NCBI GenBank assembly: GCA_951812925.1
Contig: OX638372.1
Coordinates: 68,589,407 to 68,653,406, forward strand
Direction: 5' to 3'
Origin: Calliopum simillimum
Taxonomy: Eukaryota > Arthropoda > Insecta > Diptera > Lauxaniidae
Length of the DNA stretch: 64,000 nt
Program-made: the position numbers and the translations under genes
In this document: positions 45,883 through 58,151 of the stretch, piece by piece
Position numbering within the stretch: position 1 is the first letter of the stretch
Layout: each line of letters opens with the position of its first letter
Notes under the pieces: model-generated
What the model saw: only the letters and a program-made list of their open reading frames with translations
Database searches by the model: none
Told to the model about the DNA's origin: nothing

Positions 45883-46589
45883 GATATTGTTGAACAGTGT
45901 AATCGATGTTATACATTAGAACTGTCCTTGTTGTTATTCAAAGCAAATTACCAGTATTGGAAATAACGTTCTTTAATAGTTGGCAGGTGACTTGACTGTT
46001 GTTGAATTGGATTAAACTATGAAGCATACACGCTATGAAAAATGCAATTCCAATTTTATTTAAAATGTGTTCTCGTAAAGTACATCGGTTCGAACAGCTC
46101 AACGGCTTCACAATACAAATACGAGATTTTAGTTTTTTTTTTTGTGCACATTTTTTTAAAAGAAGGAACTGGCCATGGCAGTTGCCGAGTCAATTTCAAT
46201 TGTTGCATAAAAACAAAAAATTCTTTTGGGTCGATGCTATAACCGCTATTTTGCTTGTAACCACGCACACTGCAACAAAATGCAAATGCTCAGAATACTT
46301 CCGTTTTACTAAAACAAAAAAACGTTAAGCTGCTGCAGTATGATTGTATTTTGTTGTTGTTGTTGTTTTACCTGCTTTTTAAGGAGGGCACAAGGAGTGA
46401 CCTAAGACTAAACTATAAGCTATGACTCTTCCGGTATAAAACAAAAGGAAACAAATAGTCGATTTTTGTTGGTACATTCAGGGTAAACTTTGAGCTAAGC
46501 CCTTAGAACGATATCTTCATTGTGTGATATACAAGTGGATATACAAGTGAACGTGTGTACACTAGACTGTATCGCTAAAGAAAAAGTCA

Positions 46590-47172
46590 CCGTACACCAT
46601 CGAATCCGAAGCATTTTTGACTGGTTATTTCGAAAAACATTTTTTTTACTGTACATAGGAGTCATTGACATCAAGTGCCATGGTCTATTACTAACCCACC
46701 AGATCTCACTTCCCACCACCCTTATGTCATAAAATAAAAGCTGGCAAAATATCATTAAACTTTTTCTAGGAAAGTATCTCGATTTACAGTTCGATGGTAA
46801 AGTATGATATATCAATATTTATGTCTCAAGAGGGCCTCTTATTTCGCTTCAGATGTGATTGACACCAAGTGCACCGTTCTAGTACTGACCAATCAGATTT
46901 CAATTCTTACTACTTCTTACTAAAAATTTAATGGAACTGAGATCTGATGGGTCCGTACTTGAATGGGGCGCTTGATGTCAATAGCCTCCAAAACAAAAAC
47001 AGAGGTCTCTTTAAGGCATAAATTTTGATATGTAATACTTTAAGATCGGACTGTAACTGACGAAGGTATGATGAAAAATATTAATGGGCGACCCCTACGT
47101 TCGGTCAAAAAAAAAAAAATTTCCGAATTGCTTTGCAAAAATGCTTCGGATTCGATGGTGTACAGCGGACTT
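46590..47172. repeat. inverted repeat with three internal units
   Basis: CGTACACCATCGAATCCGAA at 46591 is inverted at about 47141-47168 as TTCGGATTCGATGGTGTACA. A unit with ATTGACATCAAG and CCACCAGATCTCA occurs near 46668, near 46858 and, inverted, near 46935-46985. ORFs crossing the arms on both strands are shadows. Confidence 0.55.
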
Positions 47173-47479
47173 TTTTTTATCGAATCGGAGCCTCATGAAA
47201 AAAAGCCACAGTATTAGGGACAAATCCGATACAAAGTTTTGGAGAGCATTTCAACAGAAGACTCTTTTGAAAGATGGTGTCAAATCTAACTTCTTCACGA
47301 ATAACTTGCAACTCATCCAGACGAGCTTTACACGATATAAGACGACCAACTACGACATGACGTCAGCTTCTAAGAAATTTCGAAAAAATTAATAATTTTT
47401 TTATCGAACGCAATATTTCTGATGCCCGATGTTTTTCACGAAGCAAAATGTCAAACTTCACGGTATATTTTTAACGGCA

Positions 47480-48350
47480 CATAAATTTTGGCAGATTTTT
47501 TATGAAATATTTTTATATTGCCATTTTATATTTATGGGAATATCCGACAAAGGGTATGCAGAGTCCCCTGCAATACATTCGTGACCTGAAAAAAATCTTT
47601 CTTTTTTCTGTGAATAAATTACAGTTTTTGTAAATTTTAGCATCGTGCCAACTGCCAGTATTTCCCACTACTACATCTCTTATGCGAAGTTTATTATCAC
47701 AAATCACTTGTAATTTTACTGAGTACATGTGGTTTCGAGAATAATAAATTTCATGTTTGGTTATAGGAGTTTCTGCCAGTTTCACTTCAGTACCATCAAC
47801 ATAGCCTAGGCAGAGCGGCAATTCATGATATGTTCCAGAAACTATTTTCGCACTTTCCGGCGTTTGCGGCTAGAATATATACTTTGGAAGAAACCGTAAT
47901 AATGCTCTAAAAACTTTTTCAGTTATCTTCTCTAATGTCCCACCGTCGCCAATTCCAAACAATTTTTTTTACCGAAGCACTTTCTCCACATGATCCTAAT
48001 CGAAGCAAAACAATTGCAAGCTGCATTTCAATGCTAAATTGCTTACAAGCATGTGGTTTTGAGAATTCCAAGTCACAACTAATAAATGACACTTGCTGGT
48101 CAAATTGACATCTGTTTACACGCAGCATTTGGCGGAAGCGATCCTCGTTCATAGATGACAAAACTTTCTCGCACCACACTCTAGATTTTGGTTCAACTTT
48201 AGACATTCCGCAGCGGCAAGTCGACACAACCAAAAGATCCTTGAGCAGTTCATCCATAATATCGTCAACTGCATCGTCATTCCCACTCTCCACATCTGCG
48301 ATATTATTAATTATTATTAAATGTTCTGCGTTTGAGAGCTTCCTACACAC
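47480..48350 (-). pseudogene. PIF/Harbinger transposase, frameshifted
   Basis: The minus strand from 48350 begins MCRKLSNAEHLI. It contains FSIEMQLAIVLLRLGSCGES and shifts frame at an A run near 47970. It continues FGIGDGGTLEKITEKVFRAL with a TAG before PQTPESAKIVS. It then carries LCLGYVDGTEVKLAETP, RNHMYSVKLQVICDNKLRIR and GNTGSWHDAKIY. A further break precedes FSGHECIAGDSAYPLS and IPINIKWQYKNIS. The DGT, GSxHD and GDSxYPL blocks carry the catalytic acidic residues of Harbinger DDE nucleases. Frameshifts and a stop make it inactive. Confidence 0.8.
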
Positions 48351-48556
48351 ACCTTGTACAAATTTGATTCTTCCAATAGTTCTATAAATTAAAAAGTTTG
48401 ATATTTTGCTTTTTTTCGCTTGACTTCGCCATTTTTAAGTTTAAATGAAGAACAAGAAAAATCAGCTAATATTTTAACCGAATAACTTCTATTTCAGTGC
48501 TTTCGCAATGTTGGTTAAAATAACACACTTTTAACTCGATATCGTGAATACCCCTT
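48351..48556 (-). mobile_element. 5' terminal region of the Harbinger relic
   Basis: On the minus strand GGGGTATTCACGATATCG begins at 48556, about 200 bp ahead of the transposase start. A matching 3' end is not certain. Confidence 0.4.
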
Positions 48557-50619
48557 TTAATTTTTTTTTTTTCAAGCTAAAACGTGAAAATAAAAATGAA
48601 AAAAATACTGCAAATATCTTGGCTCAATATTGATTTTAGGCCAATGCACTGTGGGAAATTTTGCCCTGTTTCTTGGCCAAAAGTAAAATTTTAAACACTT
48701 AAAAAATAAAGTTTTGGGTATGCTATTCGAATATGAATACTTGCGAGAGAAAACCCTCATACTTAGTTTTTTCTTAAAGTTTTTATCACACAATGTCAAA
48801 GTTTCTACTTCCAAAAAAATAATAATTTTGTGGTTCTCGCTCAAAAAATTCGCGTGCATTTAAAAGTGAATATTTCTCTTAACTCAAAGTTAATAAAAAA
48901 TATTTACAATGGAAATGGGAACTAATAGAAAGTAGTTATATAAAAAAAATTTCTCTTTTCATATAGTGGTTTTAAAGAAATTTACGTTTTCTTTAGTGAG
49001 CTTAAAATCGTTAAATGTTTTTTTAAATTTTTAGTTTTGGTGAGCCCGGAAATATACAGCCCAGCCTAGGCCTCTTTCTAACTTATATAAATATGTAGAG
49101 CAACCAATTTTGAGCTTTTCTGTTAAAAAATTTTTTTGCGCTTTTTTGCGATTTTTTAATAATAGACATTTTTCTCAGACAACTTCTCAATACGAAATGC
49201 AGACTTAATCGATATCTGGAGAGCTGAAGAACACATAGAGTCAGCAGCTTTAAATAATTTGATAAATTTCTTGAATAAAGGCGATAGATCGAACTCGTTT
49301 TGTCATTATTGAGTTACGAAAGGGCTCAAGTTGCACATTTGCTAAAAGTTTTTCATACCTTCTTAACGGCACTGACTAGTTTATAAAGTTAAAAATTACT
49401 CATTGCATTGTATTGTTTTGAATTTTATTATCAATTCAAATAAATTATTGTTCATGATTGAATGCAATAAAAATATTTAACAATCCAGACAATTGATGGT
49501 TTTTACTGAACCAATTCATCATTTTCTTTTTTGCTGCAGGAACTACACATATTGCATTTTACAAACATAGATAAAAAGAACCTTAGTGAGCTCAGTTCTT
49601 GCGACGAGGTCATTAAGTTTGTTCTGGAAGTGTATACTGTCTTTAAGTGAACGTTGATTTTACGCCTTTCCCTAAAGTCTTGCGCTGTTGTTCCAGAGCC
49701 ATTACATGCACTTGCAATAAATTTACTGTGACGTTGTCGTGTTTCAATCGTCAACGACATCTGGGTCACCGGAGCAGCAATAATACATTTTCCCTGTTAC
49801 TTTGTTTCGAATTTTACCTTCCATTTTCTTTTAGTTACAATGCGAAACTTTTATTTTTTTTCATACATATTTCTTTGAAGAAAAACTGCTTGTGTGCAGA
49901 AAAACTCAGAACAAATTTTCTTTTTTTCTTTTGTGATTGTGTAAAGTTAGAAAGTTTTAAAAATGAAATTGTATCTCATGAAACTTTGAAGAAGGTACCT
50001 ATACATTTTTTAAGCAAATAAAATTTGTGGTTCTTTCTTTATTTTTTGTCAGCGGCTTTATATTCTGAATAGTCGGTCTTCAAAGGAATACCAATAGAAA
50101 CAAAAAAATTGAAAAAAGGCACAAGTGCAGGAATAAGGGCGAAGTATAGAATGACTTGGTTTCTTTAAAGTATTTTATTGTTCTATCACTAAGTGCTATG
50201 CATATCAATTTGGTGCAATATGAAAACTAAATGCAGAATCTAAATACAGTTCGACAACTATCCAATTAGGAAAATGGAAAGCAAATAACCTGAAACTACT
50301 ATATTGTTAGCGTTGTGCCTGATGTGGAAAAAATATATGCTTACTATTCAGAAAAGACTTGCTTTTGAGATGAATTTAGAATCAATGCGAACAAAATTAC
50401 AATTTTAAATTACGTTTTTTATAAGGCTGTGCAACTAACGCAAATCGCTCGAACGAACTCGCAGTTCGAGCAATTTCAACAGAAATTTCTGTTCGATCAG
50501 TACACCGAGCAGATTGAACGTTCGAATAGTATGTATCGTTTGATGTTGCATGCAACCACGGCTGTATTAACAGATTTTTATGTTAAGGAAGCAACAAAAA
50601 ATACTTTGAGAAACGTTCT
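48557..50619. other. unassigned AT-rich DNA
   Basis: ORFs at 48572-48859, 49503-49769 and 49647-50021 have no recognisable domains. A CGAACGAACTCGCAGTTCGAG-like inverted motif lies near 50448. Confidence 0.45.
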
Positions 50620-50807
50620 TTTAGAAAAACCTAACATATATTTTAAGGGTTGCCACCTGATTATTTTCAGAAATTTTCTTAAAATCATACATTTTTTGAT
50701 TAAATTCAAATTTTTTGTTTAGGAAACGCTCAGATAAACTCTTTAAAAATTTGTACAAAACCTTAACATGTTTTTTTTTGTAAATTTTTCTTAAGCCATA
50801 TACATTA

Positions 50808-52676
50808 GAGTGGTCCAAATTTTGTTTGGAAAAACCAAGAGTGTTAAAAAGTCAAGGTGCGCGCGACTTTTTTGAATCCTTGGATCCTGCTGATTACAGA
50901 AAGTGCTTTGGAACCAAAAAAAAATTGCGTTTAGATATTCCGCAACGAGCTTGAAGGTACTTTTTTAGGAATTTTTGAGTTTTTGAGTACTTTTTTTAAT
51001 TTAAAAGCTATATCTTTTTAACCAGATAAGGTATTTGCAAAAATTAAATTGCATTTTTGTAAAAATATTGTGAGCCAAATTTTACATCAATAATAATAAA
51101 TCTAGTCTTTCCCAATTTTTTTTATCGGCACTTTAAACTTCAAAATTTGTTAATTTTTTGAGGTGTTTGCACATTCAAGAACCGATTTTTTTCTTATTTG
51201 GTTCTAGCAAATTTTTTTTTATATTATTATTTTTTTATGCATTAATTTATCTAGCAAATAATTTCAACAACTAAGCAATAAGCTTCGCTTTACTTACTAA
51301 AAACCGTAAAATATAATCAAATTTGGCCAAAAAAAAAACTTTGAGTTTAAAATTTTCATGGTGAAACAGAAACAACAATAGTCATTTGCGATGTATATGT
51401 CCATGAGAAATCTGAATCCGGTCTCAGAATTGCTCTATCCCATATGGTTTTAGAGATATTTCAACCTAAAAATGCAAAAAACACCGTTTTTGCTATTTTT
51501 GAAGCTGTTATATCACAATATGGTAACTTTTAGCCTGGTATAGAAGTTAAAAGTGACAGCCTTTTTCTTCAAAACCCAATTTAAATTATATCGATATTTC
51601 TTTGTTCCTCCGAAATATCGTAAGCAGAAATAACAAAAAAAACGTGTTTTTTGCACTTTTTCAACTTTTTAGGTTAGGATAACTCAGAAGATAAAAAAGA
51701 TATCGGTATAATTTAAATTGAATTTTGAAGAATCAGACTGGCACTTTAAACCACCATACCATTTTTTGTGGCTGAAAGTAACCTTGACTTGTAATATCAC
51801 TTTAAAAAGAGCAAAAACAGAGTTTCTTATACTTTTATGTAAAAATATCTCCTTAACCGTACAAGATACAGCAATTTTGAGACCGAATTCGGAATCAGCA
51901 TCAACAAATACATTCAAAATGGCTATTTTAGTTTCTTTTTGATTTATTTATTTTTTTGGTTTCCTTAGAAAATCTATGAAAACTATCTGTTAACCTATTT
52001 TCCCCAAAATAACTTGAAGTGCCAAGGTTTCGATATTGCGAAGAATGTTGTTTTACTCAGAAGATTAGGAACTAATGAATTTATAAGAAAAAAGTGGTAC
52101 GTTACGTCATCCCATTAAGATATCTTATTTCAATGTCTTGAAAACATGAAAATTAATATTTTTTTTAAGCCCAATTTAATTATACTTAATTGTTTTTAGT
52201 GAGTAAAAGTGTTACTAAAAGCTTAGTTGTTGAAATTATTTTAAAGATAAATTAATGCTTAAAAATATAAAAACTTAAAAAAAAATTTGCTAGAGCAAAA
52301 TAAGAAAAAAATCGGTTCTTGGATGTTCAAACACTTCAAAAAATTAACAAATTTTGAAGTTTAAAGTGCTGCTAAAAAAAATTGGGAAAGACTAAGTTCA
52401 TTGTTACTGATGCAGAATTTGACTCAAAATATTTTTACAAAAATCCAATTTGATTTTTGCAAATACCTTATCTGGTTAAAAAGATATAGCGTTTAAATTA
52501 AAAAAAGTACTCAAAAACTCAAAAATTCCTAAAAAAGTACCTTCAAGCTCGTTGCGGAATATCTAAACGCAATTTTTTTTTGGTTCCAAAGCACTTTTTG
52601 TAATCAGCAGGATCCAAGGATTCAGAAAAGTCGCGCGCACCTTGACTTTTTAACACTTTCGGATTTTGGACCACTC
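50808..52676. mobile_element. 1.9 kb TA-flanked element with ~560-bp inverted arms
   Basis: GAGTGGTCCAAATTTTG at the left and inverted CGGATTTTGGACCACTC at the right are flanked by TA at 50806-50807 and 52677-52678. The arms share GTCAAGGTGCGCGCGACTTT, TAGATATTCCGCAACGAGCT, ACCAGATAAGGTATTTGC and AATTTCAACAACTAAGC, reaching inward to about 51370 and 52140. The centre has no transposase. Confidence 0.75.
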
Positions 52677-52739
52677 TAATATACATATTTAAGAAAATAG
52701 AAAACTTAATTTTAGTCTCAATAAGCCTATATAAACTTT

Positions 52740-54000
52740 TTAAAAATCCAACATATATTTTTGGGTTGCCACCTGGTTATTTTCTGAAATTTTGTTAAAA
52801 TCATACTTTTTCTGACTAAATTGAAATTCTCGGTTTCAGGAACGGTCAAATTGTACAGATAGCAAAAAAACGTCTGGCAATTCTAAATTTTAGTTTCGTT
52901 GTTTTTGGACCCAAGATGTCAATTTATAGAGAGGAAATTATGATTTCAGCAATTTATTGAAAGAAAATTTTGATTTTATCAAAAAAACCAGAAAGAAAGA
53001 AGAAGAAATAAGAAAGAAACGTAATTTTGCGAAAAAACGTCTGGCAGCCCTAAATTTTTATTTCGTCGTTTTTGGACCCAAAATGTCAATTTATAGAGAG
53101 AAAATGATGATCTGAGCAATTTTTTGAAAGAAAATTTTGATTTTTTTAAAAAACCAGGTGGCAACCCTAAAAAGTTACTATGGGTTTTTGGGTCGAAAAT
53201 ATAACTTTTGAATAAAGAAACTTTACAAAGAAACGCAATTTAGCAAAAAAAGGTCTGGCAACCCTATTATAACAACCCTAAATTTTTGTTTCGTTGTTTT
53301 TGGACCCAAATTGTCAATTTATAGAGAGAAAATGATGATCTGAGCAATTTATTGAAAGAAAATTTTGGTTTCCAAGATGTCAATTTATGGAGAGAAAATT
53401 ATGATTTTAGCAATTTATTGAAAGAAAATTTTGATTTTATCAAAAAAACCAGGTGGCAAACCAATAAAAATTACTATGGATTTTTGGGTCAAAAATATAA
53501 CTTGTCAACAAAGAAACTTAAGAAAGAAACGCAATTTTGCGAAAAAACGTCTGGCAGCCCTAAATTTCTATTTCGTCGTTTTTGGACCTAAGATGTCAAT
53601 TTATAGAGAAAAAATGATGATCTTAGCAATTTATTGAAAGAAAATTTTGATTTTATTAAAAAACCAGGTGGCAACCCTAAAAAGTTACTATGGGTTTTTG
53701 GGTCGAAAATATAACTTTTCAATAAAGAAACTTAACAAAGAAACGCAATTTAGCGAACCCTATTAAAACAACCCTTAATTTTTGTTTCATTGTTTTTGGA
53801 CCCAAAATGTCAATTTATAGAGAGAAAATGATGATCTGAGCAATTTATTGAAAGAAAATTATGATTTTATTAAAAAACCAGATGAAAACCCTACAAAATT
53901 ACTTTGGGTTTTGGGTCCAATATATGATTTTTCCTTGAAGAAACTTAACGAAGAAATGCAATTTTGCGAAAAAAGTCTGGCAACCCTAATATGGCAACCC
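52740..54000. repeat. degenerate satellite-like tandem array
   Basis: Units carry GTCTGGCAACCCTAAA, TTTCGTTGTTTTTGGACCCA, ATGTCAATTTATAGAGAG, ACCAGGTGGCAACCCTA and GGGTTTTTGGGTCGAAAAT. Anchors at about 52905, 53082, 53300, 53582 and 53796 give periods of roughly 180-215 bp with some shortened units. A related single piece lies left of the inverted-repeat element, near 50640-50720. Open frames here are by-products of the repeat. Confidence 0.75.
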
Positions 54001-54394
54001 TAAATTTTTCGTTCGTTATTCAAAATTCAAAAAATACAATTCAAAACAACTTCATCTGATTGTTTCTGAAACCAAGAATTTTAATTTGGTCACAAAAAAG
54101 CGTGATTTTAACAAAATTTCAGAAAATATCCATGTGGAAACCCTAAAAATATATGTTGGATTTTTTAAAAACAACGTAAACAATAAGCTTTAATCCGGAC
54201 CTGCATACAACTTGTATGATACAATGTGCGATAAAATGACGGAATTCTCGAACAGGTTCGAACAGCACTGTGCACACCCTTGGTTTCTTACTTTTTACTT
54301 TGATGCTTTATAATTGTTTCTATTTTACTTATAAAATTGATACTTAATATGAACTTTGCTAATATGAATATTTTATTTTCCTTTCTATTTTTAG
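54001..54394. other. intron 3' part with polypyrimidine acceptor
   Basis: TTTATTTTCCTTTCTATTTTTAG-type tract ends at 54394, directly before the coding exon. CTGTGCACACCCTT at 54267 weakly mirrors AAGGCTGTGCAACT at 50423 and might be an element end. Confidence 0.5.
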
Positions 54395-55357
54395 ATGTCA
54401 GTACAAAAACCTCTGTCAGAAACCACAAATTCCGGTTACATCAGCTCAGAGGAAACAGACTCATTACTTGTCTCAAACACACCAAAATGTAAGCCATCAG
54501 TGCTGCGTCAAATCAAAATGAGTTCAGTTAATGGACCAACATCGAACAGTTCCTCATCATCGGGGAAACCGACTTTAATACGTCAGGACCGAACCTCAAC
54601 ATATCTAACTAGTCCACAATTGTCACAACAAACACGACTCGGATCGGAAGAGAGCGTTCGCGGAGGAGGAGGAGCCATACAACAACATGATGAAGATGTC
54701 GAACAAGGCTTACGCTCAGCAACAGTGCCTGACATTGAGGTGCATAGTCATGAAGAGGACTACCAACGACCAATTAATCAGCAACAGCTACAAAAACCGA
54801 CCATATCAATAACAAATCTTAATGCTTATCAAAATTTAGACTCTGGACATCAGATAAGTCATCCGAGTCTGGGAACATCATCATATCAAAATTTATCAAC
54901 AACTATACCGCCTTCTGCACAAAATCGATGTCGGGCCTGCCGAAATTGCAGCCGACGAGCGTCAACAACACCGCTATCAAATCAAGGACAAATGGATCGT
55001 TCAGCATCTCGCGACAGTGTAAAAAGTGCCTTTCAGCAAGGAAATCTCGGCGGTTCAATGGTCATGTGTATTTCCAATCCACAGCAACAGCAGCAGCAAC
55101 AACATTATCAGCATCAGCATGTGCCTCCAGTTTTGGTGACGTCATCGCCCACAAATGGCTCGCGAATCATTCGCCAAAGTTCGCAACCAGAATCCAGCAG
55201 CAGTGCAGTATGTTGCGGTGCACACAGTTCTTGTGGTCATTCGCATACGGCGCCCAATGTATCACTGAAGCAATTACGTGACAATACCGTTGACGGAATT
55301 GCCGGTATAGCTGCAGACTCCCTAAGGATTAATGGTGGAATGAGACCGTTCAAGCAG
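54395..55357 (+). CDS. internal coding exon with start codon; tentative N-terminus of an SK-type Ca2+-activated K+ channel
   Basis: The ATG directly follows a polypyrimidine-AG acceptor, so the 5' UTR lies in an upstream exon outside the window or unrecognised. The frame runs 321 codons to a GTGAGT donor at 55358 (phase 0); readthrough would add only VSEMS and a stop. The product is hydrophilic with no membrane segment: SGYISSEETDSLL near residue 13, Ser and Gly runs at 51-56 and 90-93, a Cys cluster CRACRNCS at 179-186, a Q8 run at 230-237 with HYQHQH after it, and CCGAHSSCGHSH at 273-284. This suits a long cytoplasmic N-terminal tail. The ending LRINGGMRPFK reminds me of insect SK (KCNN) channels. 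That is memory-based inference, with no channel core here to confirm it. Confidence 0.65.
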
Positions 55358-56634
55358 GTGAGTGAAATGAGTTGAGCTGAGGTGAATGAAGTACATACGT
55401 ACATAGTTGACAGAAGGTGTGGCAATGAGGTGTGCACAATGCGCAATAAAGTTAATTTACTTTATGTTAATGCATTAAAATTTATCTGTATGGTTTTATT
55501 TATGAAAATATACACTGGACTACAGAATGAATATTATTGGATATGGTTGTTTTTTTGTTTCAGAAAATGCTGATTATTGCAATTATAAATTTTTTGTCAA
55601 ATTAATGGAAATTAAACTTTTTATTGTTCGCTTCTTTTTTAAAAGTACATCGATATTATCCAAAGTGAAAACGTTGTTTTCGTTCTGAAAGTAATATTTT
55701 TATGCCTTTTTTAACTACCACTATCCATTTTCGGTTTATTTCAGTATATTTCAGCAACACAAATATTTTTCAAAAATTGGTTTAAAACTCTCTTTAGTTA
55801 TTGGGTGTCCTAATATTCAAAAATACATTTTCTACCGTTTCCCATTAATTGATTCCCGTAAATATTTTTTCAAATAAGAACCCACAACAAAGGATTCAGA
55901 AAACCCCTGGCGATTTCCCAATTTAAATATTTGCCTAAAAACGGTCAAGTTTTGTTTTTCCATACCATGCGATATTAATTAGTTTTCCTTAGTTCTACTT
56001 AGTTTAGTTCGCCTTCTTTTTATCTAAATATGTAAGAAGTATTTGATGAAATCAGTACTATCGGAAACAAAAAAACCAAAAAGAAAAAAAAAATTAGATA
56101 AGAAGTGGTCCAGATTCGACATGTATTGGCGTATTTTTGTTTTTTTAATTTGATAAAAACTGTTGCTTAGTTGATTTTAAATTTATGATTTTGTGTAAAT
56201 ATGGATATTCCTGCATAACTAACTGTAACTATTCAGATTGTCACTAGTAGATATTATAAATTATATGTGGTTGAATGTAAATAAAAAGTATAAATCAATA
56301 TTTTTTGCCCAGACAACTACTGCCTTTAAATATACAAGAAACTATCATCCCATATATGTATGTATGTACATGAATATTTACCATAGTTCCCATGTAAGTA
56401 TGTCCTTCGTATGTGTGTATAGTTAATGTAACGAGAAGTAATCATGGTTATCCCATACAAAAAACACAAATATCTTCCATAATAAACGGTTCAAAATTGA
56501 AGTATGATTTTTCCATTTTGTTTTTAACATTGCAAAACAGATGAAAAATATTCATTTGAAGTCTTCCAAAGAAGAGTATCGAGGTTTAAGTGGCGTCAAA
56601 TTAGCCACACATTGACCAAAAAGGTCCATATGGG
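55358..56634 (+). other. intron downstream of the coding exon
   Basis: It begins with a good GTGAGT donor. It is AT-rich, with an ATGT microsatellite near 56355. No further exon was recognised up to the window end, so the next exon probably lies beyond 64 kb. Confidence 0.55.
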
Positions 56635-57700
56635 TCACCCTAGCGTTTTAGAGAATACTTATTTGATAAGAAGCTTTTGGGTAATTGAATGAGCTTTCTA
56701 AGAATGTATTTGGCTTATGGGGCTTAATGGGATTTCGCAAATTTCAGAACTTTTTAAGTTGATATATTAAATTTTTTCCTAATTTTTGACTTTGTCGGCC
56801 ATTTTAGTATGAAAAAAGTCCTATTAATATACCATTTATTAATTTTTTTTTCAATTCTCGTTAAATATCCTTCAATTCGGTAGTACATTTGTTAAATTTA
56901 TTTTTTAATTTGAGGTCGGAAAAGAAAACTTTTCGAAGTAACACATTAAATATTGTTCTTAAAAAGTATTTTTTTTTTTTTGATCTCAAATAGAACTAGT
57001 AGCCTGGCAAAACATTAAATATCCTACACTGCAGTATTTTGAAAATTTTGCTTTTATGGGAGATGCCACGCCCTCTTGTCCGAGTTCACCCAATTTTTGC
57101 TCAGAGATTGCATTTATAATTCTTAGTGTCTGAGTAAAATTTAGTTCGATTATCTCAAAAAATGCTTTCAGTATAGCGTTTTGATGCTTTTGCTTATACG
57201 GGAAGAGCCACGCCCTCTTGTCTGAACTCGCCCAGTTTTTTCTCAGAGTTTGCGCTTATAATTCGTAGTATTTATGTGTATTTTGGTTGTATTGTCGTGA
57301 AAATTACTCCTAAAGTTGCATTTTGAATATATTTTTTGTACGGGCGGTAGGCGTGTCCGTTGACCGATTTCGTTCATTTTCAATCCCACGTGTTAACTTT
57401 GATGACGGCAGGGTACTAAATTTTATTGAATTATCTTGCTCAGTTTTCCCAAAAAATGTACTTCCACGCACATCCAGCTAGCCAGCCATCCTACCCTGGG
57501 TGTAGAGTGTAGGGTATAAAAATTGAACTATAGATTTAAAGGAAATTTAACAAGAATTTGAAAAAAAATTCTAAAAAGACTTGTTAATAGGACTTGTTTC
57601 ATACAAAAATGCCCGCAAAAGTAAAAAACAAATAGAAAATATCAACTTTAGTCTAGGCTTACTCTATCAGCTCCCAGAAGCTTCATAACCATATGCCATG
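56635..57700. mobile_element. decayed CAGGGTGTATTGC-family MITE split by DINE-1
   Basis: GGGATTTCGCAAATTTCAGA, TCGGCCATTTTAGTATGAAA and TTCAATTCTCGTTAAAT match the left arm of the 10720 element. After the DINE-1 insert, GACTTGTTTCATAC, AAAATGCCCGCAAAAGT, CTATCAGCTCCCAGAAGCTT and CATAACCATATGCCA match the right arm. Confidence 0.65.
56996..57524 (-). mobile_element. DINE-1/HINE-like Helitron relic
   Basis: On the minus strand it opens with TACCCTACACTCTACACCCA at about 57515 and has GGACACGCCTACCGCCCGTA and two ~140-bp units with GAGGGCGTGGC. It ends with a weak hairpin and CTAG at 56996-56999. It lacks most of the TTGATCAGC/CGATATAGCC block, so it is internally deleted. Confidence 0.7.
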
Positions 57701-57893
57701 TCAAAAATAATACTCCTATAAGAGCATATAATTATTATTTTTAGTTTTACCGCTTTTTCCTAAAATTTATCTGATACTTTAGCATACTTTTGTTATAATT
57801 ACCCAATACTCCATACTCTGTCGTTAAATGAGTTCGGAGTTATTGAGTAATTTGTTGTTATTACAAGAATGTCGATATCTTCGGGCGTATATT

Positions 57894-58151
57894 TGAGCCG
57901 TTTATTTTGAAAGTGGCCTAAGTGCATTTCGGGGCAAAAGTAATGTAATTCACATTATGTGCCGTGATAATCGGTTTTTTGCCCGATACTATTTTTTAAA
58001 CATAACGCCATTAATTTCACACAATGTGGTAAACTTTCTGTAAAGACAGAATTCAATTTTATTCGTTCTGAACAAAATGCCAGCTAATTCATATTATGAC
58101 AATACTTTTGCTCCGAAATGGACTTAGGCCACTTTCAAAATAAACGGCTCA
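57894..58151. mobile_element. 258-bp MITE with TGAGCCGTTTATTTTG ends
   Basis: TGAGCCGTTTATTTTGAAAG then TGGCCTAAGT at the left is mirrored almost perfectly at the right. GCAAAAGTAATG/CAATACTTTTGC continues the arms to about 65 bp. Confidence 0.75.

Noticed and set aside
53352..53637. 79- and 68-codon ORFs
   Set aside because: They lie in the degenerate tandem array and change frame between units.
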